Both the position numbers and the translations under genes were made by a program. Positions 14,890 through 23,506 of a DNA stretch of 31,005 bases are shown piece by piece (the stretch's first letter is position 1; the number at the start of each line of letters is the position of its first letter). The DNA is taken from the NCBI GenBank assembly GCA_031407985.1, contig JANOJB010000331.1, positions 1-31,005 of the forward strand, read 5' to 3'. Source of the stretch: FEN-1088 sp031407985 (GTDB lineage: Bacteria > Myxococcota_A > Polyangia > Fen-1088). The notes below the pieces were generated by a model, which was given only the letters and a program-made list of their open reading frames with translations, was not told the origin of the DNA and ran no database searches.

Positions 14890-15687
14890 ATGTCGATCCC
14901 GTCGTCGCGCGTGTCCCGGTTGACCATCTTCGCTTTGCTGTCCGCGACCGCGGCAATCGCCTGCAAGAAGGGTGAACCAGCAGCAGCCGTGGCCGCGCCC
15001 GCCGCCCCCGGTACGGCGCCCACCGCCGATCCGCCGGCCGCTGGTGGCCCCGGACGGCTGGGCAAGGGCACCATCCGCGGCACCGTCCGGTTCACCGGCA
15101 AGGCGCCCGAGGCCCGCCCTATCACTACGCCGGACCCGTTTTGCGCGCGCCAGGCGTTGAAGGAAGAAGACGTGATTGTTGCGGCGGGGGGCGGATTGAA
15201 GAATGTTCTGGTGCGTGTCGTGAAGGGCGCCTCCGGCGCGTACGCACCTCCCCCTGCGGATGCGGTGCTGGATCAAAGCGGCTGCGTCTACCTGCCCCGG
15301 GTTCAGGGGGTCATCGCGGGCCAGCGCGTGCAGATCAAGAACAGCGATCAGACGCTGCACAACGTGCACACGTACAAGGGAGCGTCCACGTTGTTCAACC
15401 AGGCGCAGATCCCGGGCATGGGGCCGATGACGAAAACGTTCAGCGACGGCGGCCAGATCATCAAGTTCAAGTGCGACGTGCATCCGTGGATGACGGGCTA
15501 CGTCGTCGTGGCGACCAATCCATTCTTTGCGGTCAGCGGCAGCGACGGCGCCTTCGCGATCGACAAACTGCCCGGGGGAACCTACACGCTGGAAGCCTGG
15601 CACGAACGGTTGGGAACCAAAGCGGCGGATCTGACCGTCGCGGAGGGTGAACCGGCCAAGGCCGCGTTCGAATTTTCAGGGCCATAG
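14890..15687 (+). CDS. Cupredoxin lipoprotein with C-terminal carboxypeptidase-regulatory-like domain
   Basis: A 265-residue protein with a signal ending in AIAC (Cys25, weak lipobox), an Ala/Pro linker (30-55), a plastocyanin-like domain (about 60-208) and a CarboxypepD_reg/SpaA-like beta-sandwich (about 210-262, SDGAFAIDKLPGGTYTLEAW). Type 1 copper ligands can be picked: His157 (TLHNVH), then Cys195, His198 and Met201 in KCDVHPWM. Cys85 and Cys132 could form a disulfide. It lies between the SCO gene and a transporter and is probably an electron carrier or copper donor for the oxidase; this role is inferred. Confidence 0.8.
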   Translation: MSIPSSRVSRLTIFALLSATAAIACKKGEPAAAVAAPAAPGTAPTADPPAAGGPGRLGKGTIRGTVRFTGKAPEARPITTPDPFCARQALKEEDVIVAAGGGLKNVLVRVVKGASGAYAPPPADAVLDQSGCVYLPRVQGVIAGQRVQIKNSDQTLHNVHTYKGASTLFNQAQIPGMGPMTKTFSDGGQIIKFKCDVHPWMTGYVVVATNPFFAVSGSDGAFAIDKLPGGTYTLEAWHERLGTKAADLTVAEGEPAKAAFEFSGP

Positions 15688-17489
15688 TGGCCCGTACGCG
15701 CTACCAGTCGGCCCTGTCTGGCAGTCGACTGTCGCGCCTTCCCGCCGCCGCGTTGCGTGCCGTGTTGCGCGAGGGCTACACGCGCGTCGATCTGAAACAC
15801 GATGTCCTGGCCGGTCTGGTTGTCGGGCTGGTGTCATTGCCACTGGCCATGGCGTTGGCGATTGCCGTCGGGGTCTCACCACAGCATGGCCTTTACACCG
15901 CGATCGTTGGCGGGGTGGTGGTGGCAGCGCTCGGTGGTTCGCGTACGCAGGTCAGTGGTCCGACCGCCGCGTTCATCGTGATCCTGGCGCCGATCTACAC
16001 GCGCTTCGGCCTGGGCGGTCTGCTGATCTCGGGCCTGATGGGCGGCATCCTGTTGATCGGGATGGGCCTGGGCCGTCTGGGACAGTTCATCGAATTCATC
16101 CCCCACCCCGTGACGACGGGATTCACAGCCGGGATAGCGACGGTGATCGCGACGCTGCAACTGAAGGATCTGTTCGGCTTGACACTGGCCAGCACCCCCG
16201 AGCACTACTTCGACCGCATCGCCGCCATGTGGCAGGCCCGCGCCACGGTGTCGCCGGCCGACCTGGCCGTGGGCATCGCCACGCTGGCGATGTTGATTGC
16301 CGCCCCGCGGATCACGCGCCGCGTGCCGGCTCCTCTGCTGGCCCTGCCCATCGCCGCGTTGCTGGCCTTCGCCGTCGAGCAATTGTTTCCCGCCGTATCG
16401 GTGGCCACCGTGGCGCGGCGGTTTCACATCGCGATAGACGGCCGCATTTTCGACGGTGTGCCGCCGCTGCCGCCGTTGCCGCTGTTGCCCTGGAACGCGC
16501 CCGGTCCGGACGGGCACCCCATCCTGTTGTCGCTGGCGACGATTCGCGAACTGTTGCCCGGGGCATTCGCCGTGGCGATGTTGGGAGGGATCGAATCGCT
16601 GCTGTCGGCGGTCGTCGCCGACGGCATGGCGGGAACCAGGCACGATCCGGACGCCGAGTTGCTGGCGCTGGGCATCGGCAACGTGATCACCCCGTTCTTC
16701 GGCGGCATTCCAGCGACGGGCGCCATCGCGCGAACGGCGACCAATATTCGTTCCGGCGCACGATCCCCCATTGCCGCGATCGTTCACGGGTTGACCGTGC
16801 TGGCGGCGGTGGTCGCGCTGGCTCCGCTGATCGGTCATTTGCCGATGGCGGCCATGGCGGCGCTGTTGCTGCTGATCGCCTGGAATATTTCGGAGGTCAA
16901 ACACTTCGCGCACATCGTGCGTGTCGCCCCCAAAAGCGACAGCCTGGTGCTGCTGACCTGCTTCGGGCTGACCGTCATTTTCGACATGGTCGTCGCCGTC
17001 TCGGTGGGCATCGTGCTGGCCGCCTTGCTGTTCATGCGACGCATGGCCGAACTGACCAAGGTCAGTCTGATCGGTGGTGAAGGGCACCCCAACGCGACGC
17101 ACGCCAGCCAGGCGCCCGATCTGCCCAAAGGGGTCGCGATCTACGAAATTGCCGGGCCGCTGTTTTTCGGCGCGGCCCAAAGGGCGACCAGCCAGATGGC
17201 GGCAACCGGCGGACAGACGCGGGTGCTGATCATCCGGATGGACCACGTCCCGGCCATGGATGCCACCGGGTTGGTCGCGCTGGAAAGCGCCCTGGCGCAG
17301 CTTTACAAGAACGGCGGCCAGGCCATCTTGTGCGGGTTGCAGCACCAGCCCGCCGGGCTGCTGTACCGGGCCAGATTAGGGGAGACTCCCGGGAAACTGG
17401 CCATCCGTCCCGACCTGTCCGCGGCCATTGCTCGGGCTCGGGAGATCGTGGATACGTCCACCCCCCACTCCGGCAATTCCGCGCTATAA
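15687..17489 (+). CDS. SulP-family anion transporter with STAS domain
   Basis: The GTG at 15687 shares its G with the previous TAG stop; the product is 600 residues. The transport domain has the SulP signatures DVLAGLVVGLVSLPLAMALA, GGSRTQVSGPTAAF and a long helix-rich core (about 35-455). A C-terminal STAS domain (about 480-580) contains the VPAMDATGLVALESAL loop. Such proteins carry sulfate, bicarbonate or dicarboxylates (DauA type); the substrate cannot be told from sequence. Why it sits inside an oxidase-assembly operon is unclear; bicarbonate or pH balance is only a guess. Confidence 0.9.
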   Translation: MARTRYQSALSGSRLSRLPAAALRAVLREGYTRVDLKHDVLAGLVVGLVSLPLAMALAIAVGVSPQHGLYTAIVGGVVVAALGGSRTQVSGPTAAFIVILAPIYTRFGLGGLLISGLMGGILLIGMGLGRLGQFIEFIPHPVTTGFTAGIATVIATLQLKDLFGLTLASTPEHYFDRIAAMWQARATVSPADLAVGIATLAMLIAAPRITRRVPAPLLALPIAALLAFAVEQLFPAVSVATVARRFHIAIDGRIFDGVPPLPPLPLLPWNAPGPDGHPILLSLATIRELLPGAFAVAMLGGIESLLSAVVADGMAGTRHDPDAELLALGIGNVITPFFGGIPATGAIARTATNIRSGARSPIAAIVHGLTVLAAVVALAPLIGHLPMAAMAALLLLIAWNISEVKHFAHIVRVAPKSDSLVLLTCFGLTVIFDMVVAVSVGIVLAALLFMRRMAELTKVSLIGGEGHPNATHASQAPDLPKGVAIYEIAGPLFFGAAQRATSQMAATGGQTRVLIIRMDHVPAMDATGLVALESALAQLYKNGGQAILCGLQHQPAGLLYRARLGETPGKLAIRPDLSAAIARAREIVDTSTPHSGNSAL

Positions 17490-17498
17490 AGCGCCCCG

Positions 17499-19274
17499 AT
17501 GTTGGTCCACGGTTTCGCGATCGTCACGGCGGCGGCGACATATTTACTGATTCTGATCGGCGGCCTGGTTCACGGAACCGGCTCCAGCCTGGCGTGCCCC
17601 GACTGGCCAACCTGCTACGGCTCGATGATGCCGAAGATGGAGGGCGGCGTGCTTGTCGAGCACAGCCACCGTCTGGCTGCGGGAACCGTCATGATCCTAA
17701 CCTTGGTTCTGGCGATGCTGGTGACGCGAAGCCGCGTCGTTGCTCATCGTCCGTTGCGCCGGGTGGCATGGTTGGCGGTGGCGCTGGTGTTCGTGCAGGC
17801 GCTTCTCGGCGGCATCACGGTTTTGTTCCGACTGCCGACGCCCGTGTCGACGCTGCACACGGCGACGTCACTGCTCTTCTTCTGTACGGTTCTGTACCTG
17901 GCGGTGCGCAGTCGGCCGGTTCGCGATCCATCCGCTCCGATGTTGTTGCCCTCCCCTGCGTCGGCAACCGCCGTCAACGCCGCGCTGGTCGCCGCGGTGC
18001 TGGTTTATTTCCAGATGGTGCTGGGCGGATTGGTGCGTCATTCGGGCGCCGCCCTGGCGTGTCTGGATATTCCCCTGTGCCGGGGATCGCTGTGGCCCGA
18101 CGCTCACCCAACCGTGCTGGTGCAGGCGCTGCACCGCCTGGGAGGCGCCCTGGTCGCTCTGTTCGTGATCGTCTCGACGTTTTTGAATCTTCGCGGCAAC
18201 GCCGGACGCCCCGTGCTGCGCGCGCTGGCGTTGGTGGCCCCTGCCCTGGTGGCGGCGCAGATCTGGCTTGGTCTTCATGCCGTGACGTCGTTCCTGGATC
18301 TGGCGACCGTCGAGGCGCACCTGGCCGTGGCCACCGCGTTGCTGGCGACCCAACTGGGACTGGCGTTGGGTGGGACTCCCGCGACGTCGGGCGCCGAGCC
18401 GGGCATGCGGTCGTGGTTTGACGCCATCGCGGATCTGATAAGCCTGTCCAAGCCGCGCATCACGGGTCTGGTCATGGCGACGTTTGGCGGCGGCCTGTGG
18501 CTAGCGCCCGGGGAATTGTCCCGCTGGCGGGCGATCATGACGTTGCTCGGTACCGCGCTGATCGTCGGGGCCGCGAACGCGATGAACATGTTCCTGGAAC
18601 GCGACGTCGACAAGCTGATGGACCGAACCCGGAACCGCCCACTGCCCGAGGGTCGCCTGCCACCGTCGGCGGCGTTGGTCTTTGGAACGGCGCTGGCCTG
18701 CGCCGCGCTTCCGTTGTTGTTGCTGGCAGGAAACGCTCTGACCGGGATTCTGGGTGGCCTGGCGTTCGTCTCGTACGTCGCGATCTACACACCGATGAAA
18801 CGCACCTCGGCGGCGGCCCTATTCGTCGGGGCGGTTCCGGGCGCGTTGCCGCCGCTGATGGGCTGGACCTCGGTCACCGGACGGATCGACGCCGGCGCGC
18901 TGGCTCTGTTTGGAATCTTGTTCCTGTGGCAAATCCCTCATTTTCTGGCGATTGCGCTCTACCGGTCCGATGACTACGGACGGGCCGGATTCGCGATTCT
19001 GCCGCTGTCCATCGGCGAGCGCCCCACGCGCATCGTGATCATCGTGTCTTCCGCGGCGCTGGTCGCGACGTCGTTGGTGCTGTGGCCGCTTCACGTCGCC
19101 GGGATCGTGTACACCGTGACGGCGGCGCTGCTGGGCGCGGGGTTCGTCGTCATGGGCGTTGCGGGTTTGCGCCGGGCCGCCAACCGCGTGTGGGCGCGAT
19201 CTCTGTTCTTCGCGTCGCTGGTCTACCTGACGTTGCTGTTCGCGGCGCTGATCATCGACCGGACCGTCGCATGA
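17499..19274 (+). CDS. Fused heme A synthase (CtaA/Cox15) and heme O synthase (CtaB)
   Basis: One 591-residue frame carries two enzymes of heme a synthesis. Residues 1-290 are CtaA: the CPDWPTC disulfide loop (Cys33, Cys39), Glu54 and His57 in VEHSHRLAAG, His120, His212 and His274, matching the four heme-ligand histidines of the family. Residues about 305-590 are the protoheme IX farnesyltransferase CtaB: LSLSKPRITGLVMATF, the prenyl-diphosphate site NMFLERDVDKLMDRT (363-377), YTPMKRTS, GALPPLMGW and WQIPHFLAIALYRSDDY. The linker is short (about 291-305). Heme O made by the C-terminal half could be passed to the N-terminal half. The order is the reverse of the reaction order. It overlaps the ABC ATPase gene by 4 bases. 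Confidence 0.93.
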   Translation: MLVHGFAIVTAAATYLLILIGGLVHGTGSSLACPDWPTCYGSMMPKMEGGVLVEHSHRLAAGTVMILTLVLAMLVTRSRVVAHRPLRRVAWLAVALVFVQALLGGITVLFRLPTPVSTLHTATSLLFFCTVLYLAVRSRPVRDPSAPMLLPSPASATAVNAALVAAVLVYFQMVLGGLVRHSGAALACLDIPLCRGSLWPDAHPTVLVQALHRLGGALVALFVIVSTFLNLRGNAGRPVLRALALVAPALVAAQIWLGLHAVTSFLDLATVEAHLAVATALLATQLGLALGGTPATSGAEPGMRSWFDAIADLISLSKPRITGLVMATFGGGLWLAPGELSRWRAIMTLLGTALIVGAANAMNMFLERDVDKLMDRTRNRPLPEGRLPPSAALVFGTALACAALPLLLLAGNALTGILGGLAFVSYVAIYTPMKRTSAAALFVGAVPGALPPLMGWTSVTGRIDAGALALFGILFLWQIPHFLAIALYRSDDYGRAGFAILPLSIGERPTRIVIIVSSAALVATSLVLWPLHVAGIVYTVTAALLGAGFVVMGVAGLRRAANRVWARSLFFASLVYLTLLFAALIIDRTVA

Positions 19275-20212
19275 CCACGCCGCCTCGAATCGAGGCGCAT
19301 GGCCTGCGCAAGGCCTTCCGCGAACGTGTCGCCCTGAATGACGTCTCCTTCAGCGTCGCGCCGGGTGAGATCTTCGGCCTGCTGGGACCGAACGGCGCCG
19401 GCAAGACAACAGCCTTTCGACTGCTGTCGGGCTTGCTTCCACCGGACGCCGGAACGTTCATGTTCGACGGCCTGCCCGCCAACCCCACCCACCCCGCGTA
19501 TCGCCGTCGGCTGGGCGTTGTGTTTCAGGATCCCAGCCTGGATCTGAAGCTGACCGGCCGCGAGAATCTGGCGCTGGGCGCGGCGTTGTTTGGCCTCCCC
19601 GGCCGCCACGCCACCGTCCGTATTCATGACGCGCTTGAATTGATGCAGCTTGGTCCACGTGCCGACGAGGCTGTCTCGCGGTACTCGGGCGGCATGCGCC
19701 GCCGCCTGGAAATCGCGCGCGTGCTGCTTCACGATCCCGATCTGCTGTTGCTGGACGAACCCGGTCGCGGCGTCGACCCCGAGGCACTGCGCCGCATCTG
19801 GGATCAGATCGAAAACCTGCGCGCGCGCCGCGGCCTGTCGGTGATCGTGACGACCCATCAACCCGACGAGGCCGAGCGCTGTCACCGCATCGCGGTCCTG
19901 GATGCCGGCCGTGTCGTCTGCACGGGCACCCCCGACGATCTACGCGCGCGCGTTTCGGGTGACGTGCTTCATGTCGATGGCGACGCACCCGAAGAGATCG
20001 CCGCCACGCTGGGCGCGCGCCTGGGCCTGACGCCGCGAATCGTCGACGGTCGTGTCTGCGTGGAATCTCCACGGGGACACGAAATGGTCCCGCGCATCGT
20101 CGAGCTGTTCCCCGCAGGACGCCTGCGCAGCGTCGCGACCGCGCGTCCGACATTGGCCGACGTGTTCGCGCAGATCACCGGCCGTGGCCTCGGGGAGGAA
20201 GCCCGACCGTGA
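19271..20212 (+). CDS. ABC exporter ATP-binding protein
   Basis: ATG 19271 overlaps the ctaAB stop; 313 residues. Walker A GPNGAGKTT (39-47), Q-loop FQDPSLD (84-90), signature YSGGMRRR (137-144), Walker B LLLLDEP (157-163) and H-loop His195 are all intact. The roughly 90-residue C-terminal extension is typical of CcmA/DrrA-type exporter ATPases. It pairs with the overlapping ABC-2 permease gene. Its place directly after heme a synthesis and SCO genes suggests a role in oxidase assembly (metal, heme or cofactor export, as NosFY in nitrous oxide reductase), but the substrate is unknown. Confidence 0.9.
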   Translation: MTTPPRIEAHGLRKAFRERVALNDVSFSVAPGEIFGLLGPNGAGKTTAFRLLSGLLPPDAGTFMFDGLPANPTHPAYRRRLGVVFQDPSLDLKLTGRENLALGAALFGLPGRHATVRIHDALELMQLGPRADEAVSRYSGGMRRRLEIARVLLHDPDLLLLDEPGRGVDPEALRRIWDQIENLRARRGLSVIVTTHQPDEAERCHRIAVLDAGRVVCTGTPDDLRARVSGDVLHVDGDAPEEIAATLGARLGLTPRIVDGRVCVESPRGHEMVPRIVELFPAGRLRSVATARPTLADVFAQITGRGLGEEARP

Positions 20213-21039
20213 CAGCCCCCGCCCTTGCCGGCACCGGCGCGCCGACGACGATCGCGCACCCGAACACCTTCCGCGCGATCGGTGCGTTGGTGGGGCGCGA
20301 TCTGCGACGTTTTTTCCGACAACCCAGCCGCGTCGTCGGATCCGTGGCGCAACCGCTGATTCTGTGGGTGGTGCTGGGCGCGGGCCTCGGCGACAGCTTC
20401 CAGATCGCCGGCGCGGGCCGACAGGGCTACCTCGCCTATTTCTATCCGGGAACCATCGTCCTCACGATGCTGTTCACGGCGATCTTTTCGACCATGTCGG
20501 TGATCGACGATCGACACCACGGCTTCTTGCAGGCCGTCTTGGTTGCGCCGGTCTCGCGCGCGGCGCTGGTTCTAGGCAAGACGTTGGGCGGCGTGACGAT
20601 CGCGCTGTTGCAAGCGGTGGCACTGGTGGCGCTGGCGCCGCTGGCGGGATTCCCGCTGGCCACGATCGACCTGGCACTGGTCTTCGCGGCGCTGGCGCTG
20701 GGCGCCGTGGGATTCACCGCGCTGGGCTTCGCGGTCGCCTGGTGGATCGATTCCACGCAGGGCTACCACGGCGTCATGAGCGTCGCCCTCATTCCCCTTT
20801 GGATGCTCTCGGGCGCGATGTTTCCCGCCACGGGAGGCAGCGCCTGGGTCCGCGCGTTGATGGCCGCCGATCCGATGACCTACACCGTCTCGGCCGTGCG
20901 CCGCGGCCTTCAGGGCGGTGTCGTGCCCCTGGGCCTCCTACCCGCGTGGTCATCCCCCGCGATCGAACTCGGCGTCACCGCCGGGTTCGCGACGCTGTCC
21001 CTGATGGCCGCGACGTTGCTTTGCCGACGGCGCGCGTAA
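20209..21039 (+). CDS. ABC-2 type permease
   Basis: The 276-residue membrane partner of the preceding ATPase starts at GTG 20209 in a 4-base overlap. About six helices are visible, with the ABC-2 features RDLRRFFRQPSRVVGSVAQP at the N-terminus, FYPGTIVLTMLFTAIFSTM, GFLQAVLVAPVSRAALVLGK and WMLSGAMFP. It is the last gene of the SCO-SulP-ctaAB-ABC operon. Substrate unknown. Confidence 0.9.
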   Translation: MTAPALAGTGAPTTIAHPNTFRAIGALVGRDLRRFFRQPSRVVGSVAQPLILWVVLGAGLGDSFQIAGAGRQGYLAYFYPGTIVLTMLFTAIFSTMSVIDDRHHGFLQAVLVAPVSRAALVLGKTLGGVTIALLQAVALVALAPLAGFPLATIDLALVFAALALGAVGFTALGFAVAWWIDSTQGYHGVMSVALIPLWMLSGAMFPATGGSAWVRALMAADPMTYTVSAVRRGLQGGVVPLGLLPAWSSPAIELGVTAGFATLSLMAATLLCRRRA

Positions 21040-21305
21040 CCGCCAGGTTGAGCTCCTGCCGTATCGGATGTCGGACGGCGCCGTCGGCATCGCGATGATT
21101 TCACTGCCAGAATTGCAGGCGGAACCGCGGAACGGCACGGCCGGACGCTCCCGCCAACCGCGTCAGAGTCCCAGGTGCCGCGGAAACGGTCCTTGCGGAC
21201 GCGGATCGGGTCGAGTATGGAGTTAGCACTGAAGTCACTTGCGGATTGGCTTCGGATGATCGGCCAGCCTAGCGACCTGGTGGACCCCGCCAGAGGGAGG
21301 ACACC
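21040..21305. other. 266-base noncoding gap upstream of the small ORF/HPF pair
   Basis: No plausible gene on either strand. It ends in a strong ribosome site (GGGAGGA) for the 48-residue ORF at 21306. TTAGCACT near 21226 recalls half of a CIRCE element but has no partner arm. The promoter of the HPF-like gene is expected here but no clear -35/-10 pair is seen. Confidence 0.4.
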
Positions 21306-21452
21306 ATGGAATTATTGCTAGGATTGGCGACGGTATTCGTGGCTATGTGTTGGGTTATGACCTGGGAATGGCTCACCTCAAACGGTCCCCGGCTCACCGC
21401 CGAACGGGGTTGGCGTGGGCTCTCGCTCCGGAGTCTGGCAAGGAATCGATGA
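21306..21452 (+). CDS. 48-residue single-pass membrane peptide, coupled to HPF-like gene
   Basis: ATG 21306 follows a near-perfect ribosome site (GGGAGGA, four bases' spacing after it). The frame runs 48 codons and its TGA overlaps the ATG of the HPF-like gene (ATGA at 21449-21452). The N-terminal half, LLLGLATVFVAMCWVMTWEW (residues 3-22), is one membrane helix and the rest is a basic tail ending RSLARNR. The coupling and ribosome site are strong evidence of translation. I do not recognise the family. Confidence 0.6.
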   Translation: MELLLGLATVFVAMCWVMTWEWLTSNGPRLTAERGWRGLSLRSLARNR

Positions 21453-21844
21453 TCGAAAGCGCGTGTCGAATCACATTCGCGGGAATGGACTCCACCGAGG
21501 CGGTCAAGCTGGAGGTACGCGCCTGGCTGCCCAGACTGGGCGTCCTCATGGAAGGCGCAACCGGTGGGCATGTTGTGATCGAAGCCATGGACGAACGCCG
21601 CAAGGAACGCCGATACCGCGTTCGGATGGAATGGGTGATGCCCGAAGCGCTCCTGATCGTCGCGCACGATCACCCAAGCAACGTTCCGCACGAGGATGTG
21701 TACGTGGCAATCCGCAACGCATTCCGCGCCGCTCGACGCCAACTGGAAGACTACTTCGCGACGCGTACACCCGCGGGGGTCGTCGATGACGACGCCAGGC
21801 CTTTCGATCCGCGACTGGGACCCGATCTCGCCTTGGCACCGTAA
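21449..21844 (+). CDS. Ribosome hibernation factor HPF/RaiA-like protein
   Basis: From ATG 21449 (AAGGA five to nine bases upstream, ATGA overlap with the small ORF) the protein has 131 residues. It keeps the HPF/RaiA pattern: CRITFAGMDSTEAVKLEVRA at the start, a middle VVIEAMDERRKERRYRVRM, and the final helix HEDVYVAIRNAFRAARRQLE. Family members bind the ribosomal decoding region in stationary phase and silence translation. This is the short form, without the long HPF C-terminal dimerisation domain. A longer start at 21347 would overlap the small ORF and has no ribosome site. Confidence 0.75.
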   Translation: MIESACRITFAGMDSTEAVKLEVRAWLPRLGVLMEGATGGHVVIEAMDERRKERRYRVRMEWVMPEALLIVAHDHPSNVPHEDVYVAIRNAFRAARRQLEDYFATRTPAGVVDDDARPFDPRLGPDLALAP

Positions 21845-21896
21845 GCGCATTTGACGCTGGGCCAACCCGCGGGTGTCGGCTAGGCTGGTGCCCACA

Positions 21897-22970
21897 ATGG
21901 CAGCCAGCCGTACGGCCAGGCGTTTCTTTTTTATTCTACTGATCGCGGCAACAGTGCTGGTTGCCATGGTGGCGCGGCCGATCGCCAGCGCGCTTTTTCT
22001 GGCGGCGGTCATGGCGGGTGTCGTCTGGCCGGTGCACCGGCGTTTGAGCGATCGCTTGCGTGGGCGGCGCGGACTATCCGCAGGGGCGTTCGTATTTGGC
22101 GCGGTGGTCTTGCTGGTCATGCCGGCGGTGGCGTTTTCCGCCTTCGCCATCAAGGAGGGAAGCGAAGGGCTCCGGTTCCTGTCGAACACCTTGCGCAGCG
22201 AAGGCGTCGCGGGACTGGTGGAACGCCTACCGCCTTCGGTGGGAGGACTGGCCCGTCAGGCGCTGGATCGAATTCCCGCGCAACAGGAATCCGATCTCAC
22301 CGAGGCCGTGCAGAAACAGATGAGTGCCCAAGGTGGCAAGGCCGCGATTGCCGTCGGCGCGACGTTGTCGGCCACCGGATCGTTCGTCTTCCAGGCGGTG
22401 ATGATGCTGATCGCCTTCTATTTCTTCCTGGTCCACGGCGACCAACTTGTGGCCTGGGTGGATGGTCTGTCGCCGCTCAAGTACGGACAGACACGTGAGC
22501 TGCTCATGGAGTTCAAAACGGTGACCTTCGCCGTCGTGCTGTCTTCGGTCATCACTGCGGCAGTGCAGGCTACCGCTGCCCTGATCGGCTACCTGGTCGC
22601 ACGCGTGCCGCACCCCCTCTTCTTCGCGGGGGTGACCTTCTTCACCGCTTTCGTCCCGGCGATCGGCGCCGGGGCCGTTTGCCTGGTGGCTGCTGGGTTG
22701 CTCTTCCTCACCGGTCACCCCTACGCCGCGCTGTTCCTCGCCCTGTGGGGTCTGGTGGTTGTGGGCCTGGTCGACAACCTGGTGAAGCCGCTGCTGATCA
22801 AGGCCGGCATGCACATGAACGGCGCGATCGTTTTCTTCTCCCTGATCGGCGGTCTTGGGGCGTTCGGCGGCGTGGGCCTGCTCATCGGGCCGCTGGTTAT
22901 GGCGTCGTTCCTGTCGCTGTTGCGGATGTATCAGCGCGACTTCAAACGCGCCCCCCGCCCCGCCAAGTGA
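21897..22970 (+). CDS. AI-2E/PerM-family membrane permease
   Basis: A 357-residue protein from ATG 21897 (a GTG at 21873 is the upstream alternative) with about eight membrane helices. Typical AI-2E transporter family features are the two N-terminal helices (FFFILLIAATVLVAMVARPI, then a PVHRRLSDRLRGRRGLSA loop), an amphipathic middle region, and the C-terminal LVDNLVKPLLIKAGMHMNGA followed by GGLGAFGGVGLLIGPLVMA. Members have been linked to autoinducer-2 export, Na+/H+ exchange and others, so the substrate is left open. It is 53 bases downstream of the HPF-like gene. Confidence 0.88.
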   Translation: MAASRTARRFFFILLIAATVLVAMVARPIASALFLAAVMAGVVWPVHRRLSDRLRGRRGLSAGAFVFGAVVLLVMPAVAFSAFAIKEGSEGLRFLSNTLRSEGVAGLVERLPPSVGGLARQALDRIPAQQESDLTEAVQKQMSAQGGKAAIAVGATLSATGSFVFQAVMMLIAFYFFLVHGDQLVAWVDGLSPLKYGQTRELLMEFKTVTFAVVLSSVITAAVQATAALIGYLVARVPHPLFFAGVTFFTAFVPAIGAGAVCLVAAGLLFLTGHPYAALFLALWGLVVVGLVDNLVKPLLIKAGMHMNGAIVFFSLIGGLGAFGGVGLLIGPLVMASFLSLLRMYQRDFKRAPRPAK

Positions 22971-23082
22971 TGAACAGACGATTCCACGCGAACCCGCGCG
23001 GGAGATGGTGAATCCAGTGATCATTCGAGGCACACAAATACCTCAACCCCGCAGCCGTTGACCGAGCGAACAATGTCGGCGT

Positions 23083-23373
23083 TCAGCCCCGGATGGCCCC
23101 CGGCACGCGACCAAAACGATCGAGGGCGCGGGCCTTGGCCTTCGCGGCCTCGACTCCCCGATCACGGAAGGGCGCCGTCGTGACCAGCGAGTTCACCAAC
23201 GTTCGCGCGACCTGGAACGTGTCCTCGACGCAACGATGGAATACAGCTTCGTTCATCTTGGACGGCTCGGTAAATCCGCTCAGCTTACGCACGAACTGCA
23301 GCGATGCCGCGCGGATCTCATCATCCGTCGCCGGGGGATCGAAATTAAACAAAGTCTTGATGCTTCGACACAT
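23083..23373 (-). CDS. DUF2277 family protein
   Basis: A 96-residue protein starting MCRSIKTLFNFDPPATDDEI and continuing RAASLQFVRKLSGFTEPSK, the near-invariant beginning of DUF2277 proteins. The rest is helical and soluble. Function of the family is unknown to me. It is convergent with the AI-2E permease gene and divergent from the redoxin/peroxidase gene. Confidence 0.9.
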   Translation of the reverse strand: MCRSIKTLFNFDPPATDDEIRAASLQFVRKLSGFTEPSKMNEAVFHRCVEDTFQVARTLVNSLVTTAPFRDRGVEAAKAKARALDRFGRVPGAIRG

Positions 23374-23403
23374 TGCGCTTTGACCTCCGCCACGATGATA
23401 CGC

Positions 23404-23443
23404 GCGGCGGCGGCCCTTGGTTGCTCAGCCTTGCCGCCGCCGC
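23404..23443. repeat. GCGGCGGCGGC/GCCGCCGCCGC inverted repeat
   Basis: Two perfect 11-base arms (23404-23414 and 23433-23443) with an 18-base loop lie in the divergent region between DUF2277 and the redoxin gene. Trinucleotide repeats can arise by slippage; a regulatory hairpin is possible but not shown. Confidence 0.5.
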
Positions 23444-23506
23444 CGCACCGCACTCGACAAACCCGATCTCGCGTACCACGCTTCCGCCGTGGCGGTGACC
23501 CGACGA

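Noticed and set aside
15876..17345. 489-codon minus-strand frame
   Set aside because: Antisense shadow of the SulP gene; composition dominated by Gln, Arg and His, no domain.
21220..21240. Possible CIRCE element (TTAGCACT)
   Set aside because: No matching second arm at the required distance.
22993..23002. CCCGCGCGGG palindrome after the AI-2E gene as terminator
   Set aside because: Ten-base palindrome without loop or T-tract; too weak in GC-rich DNA.
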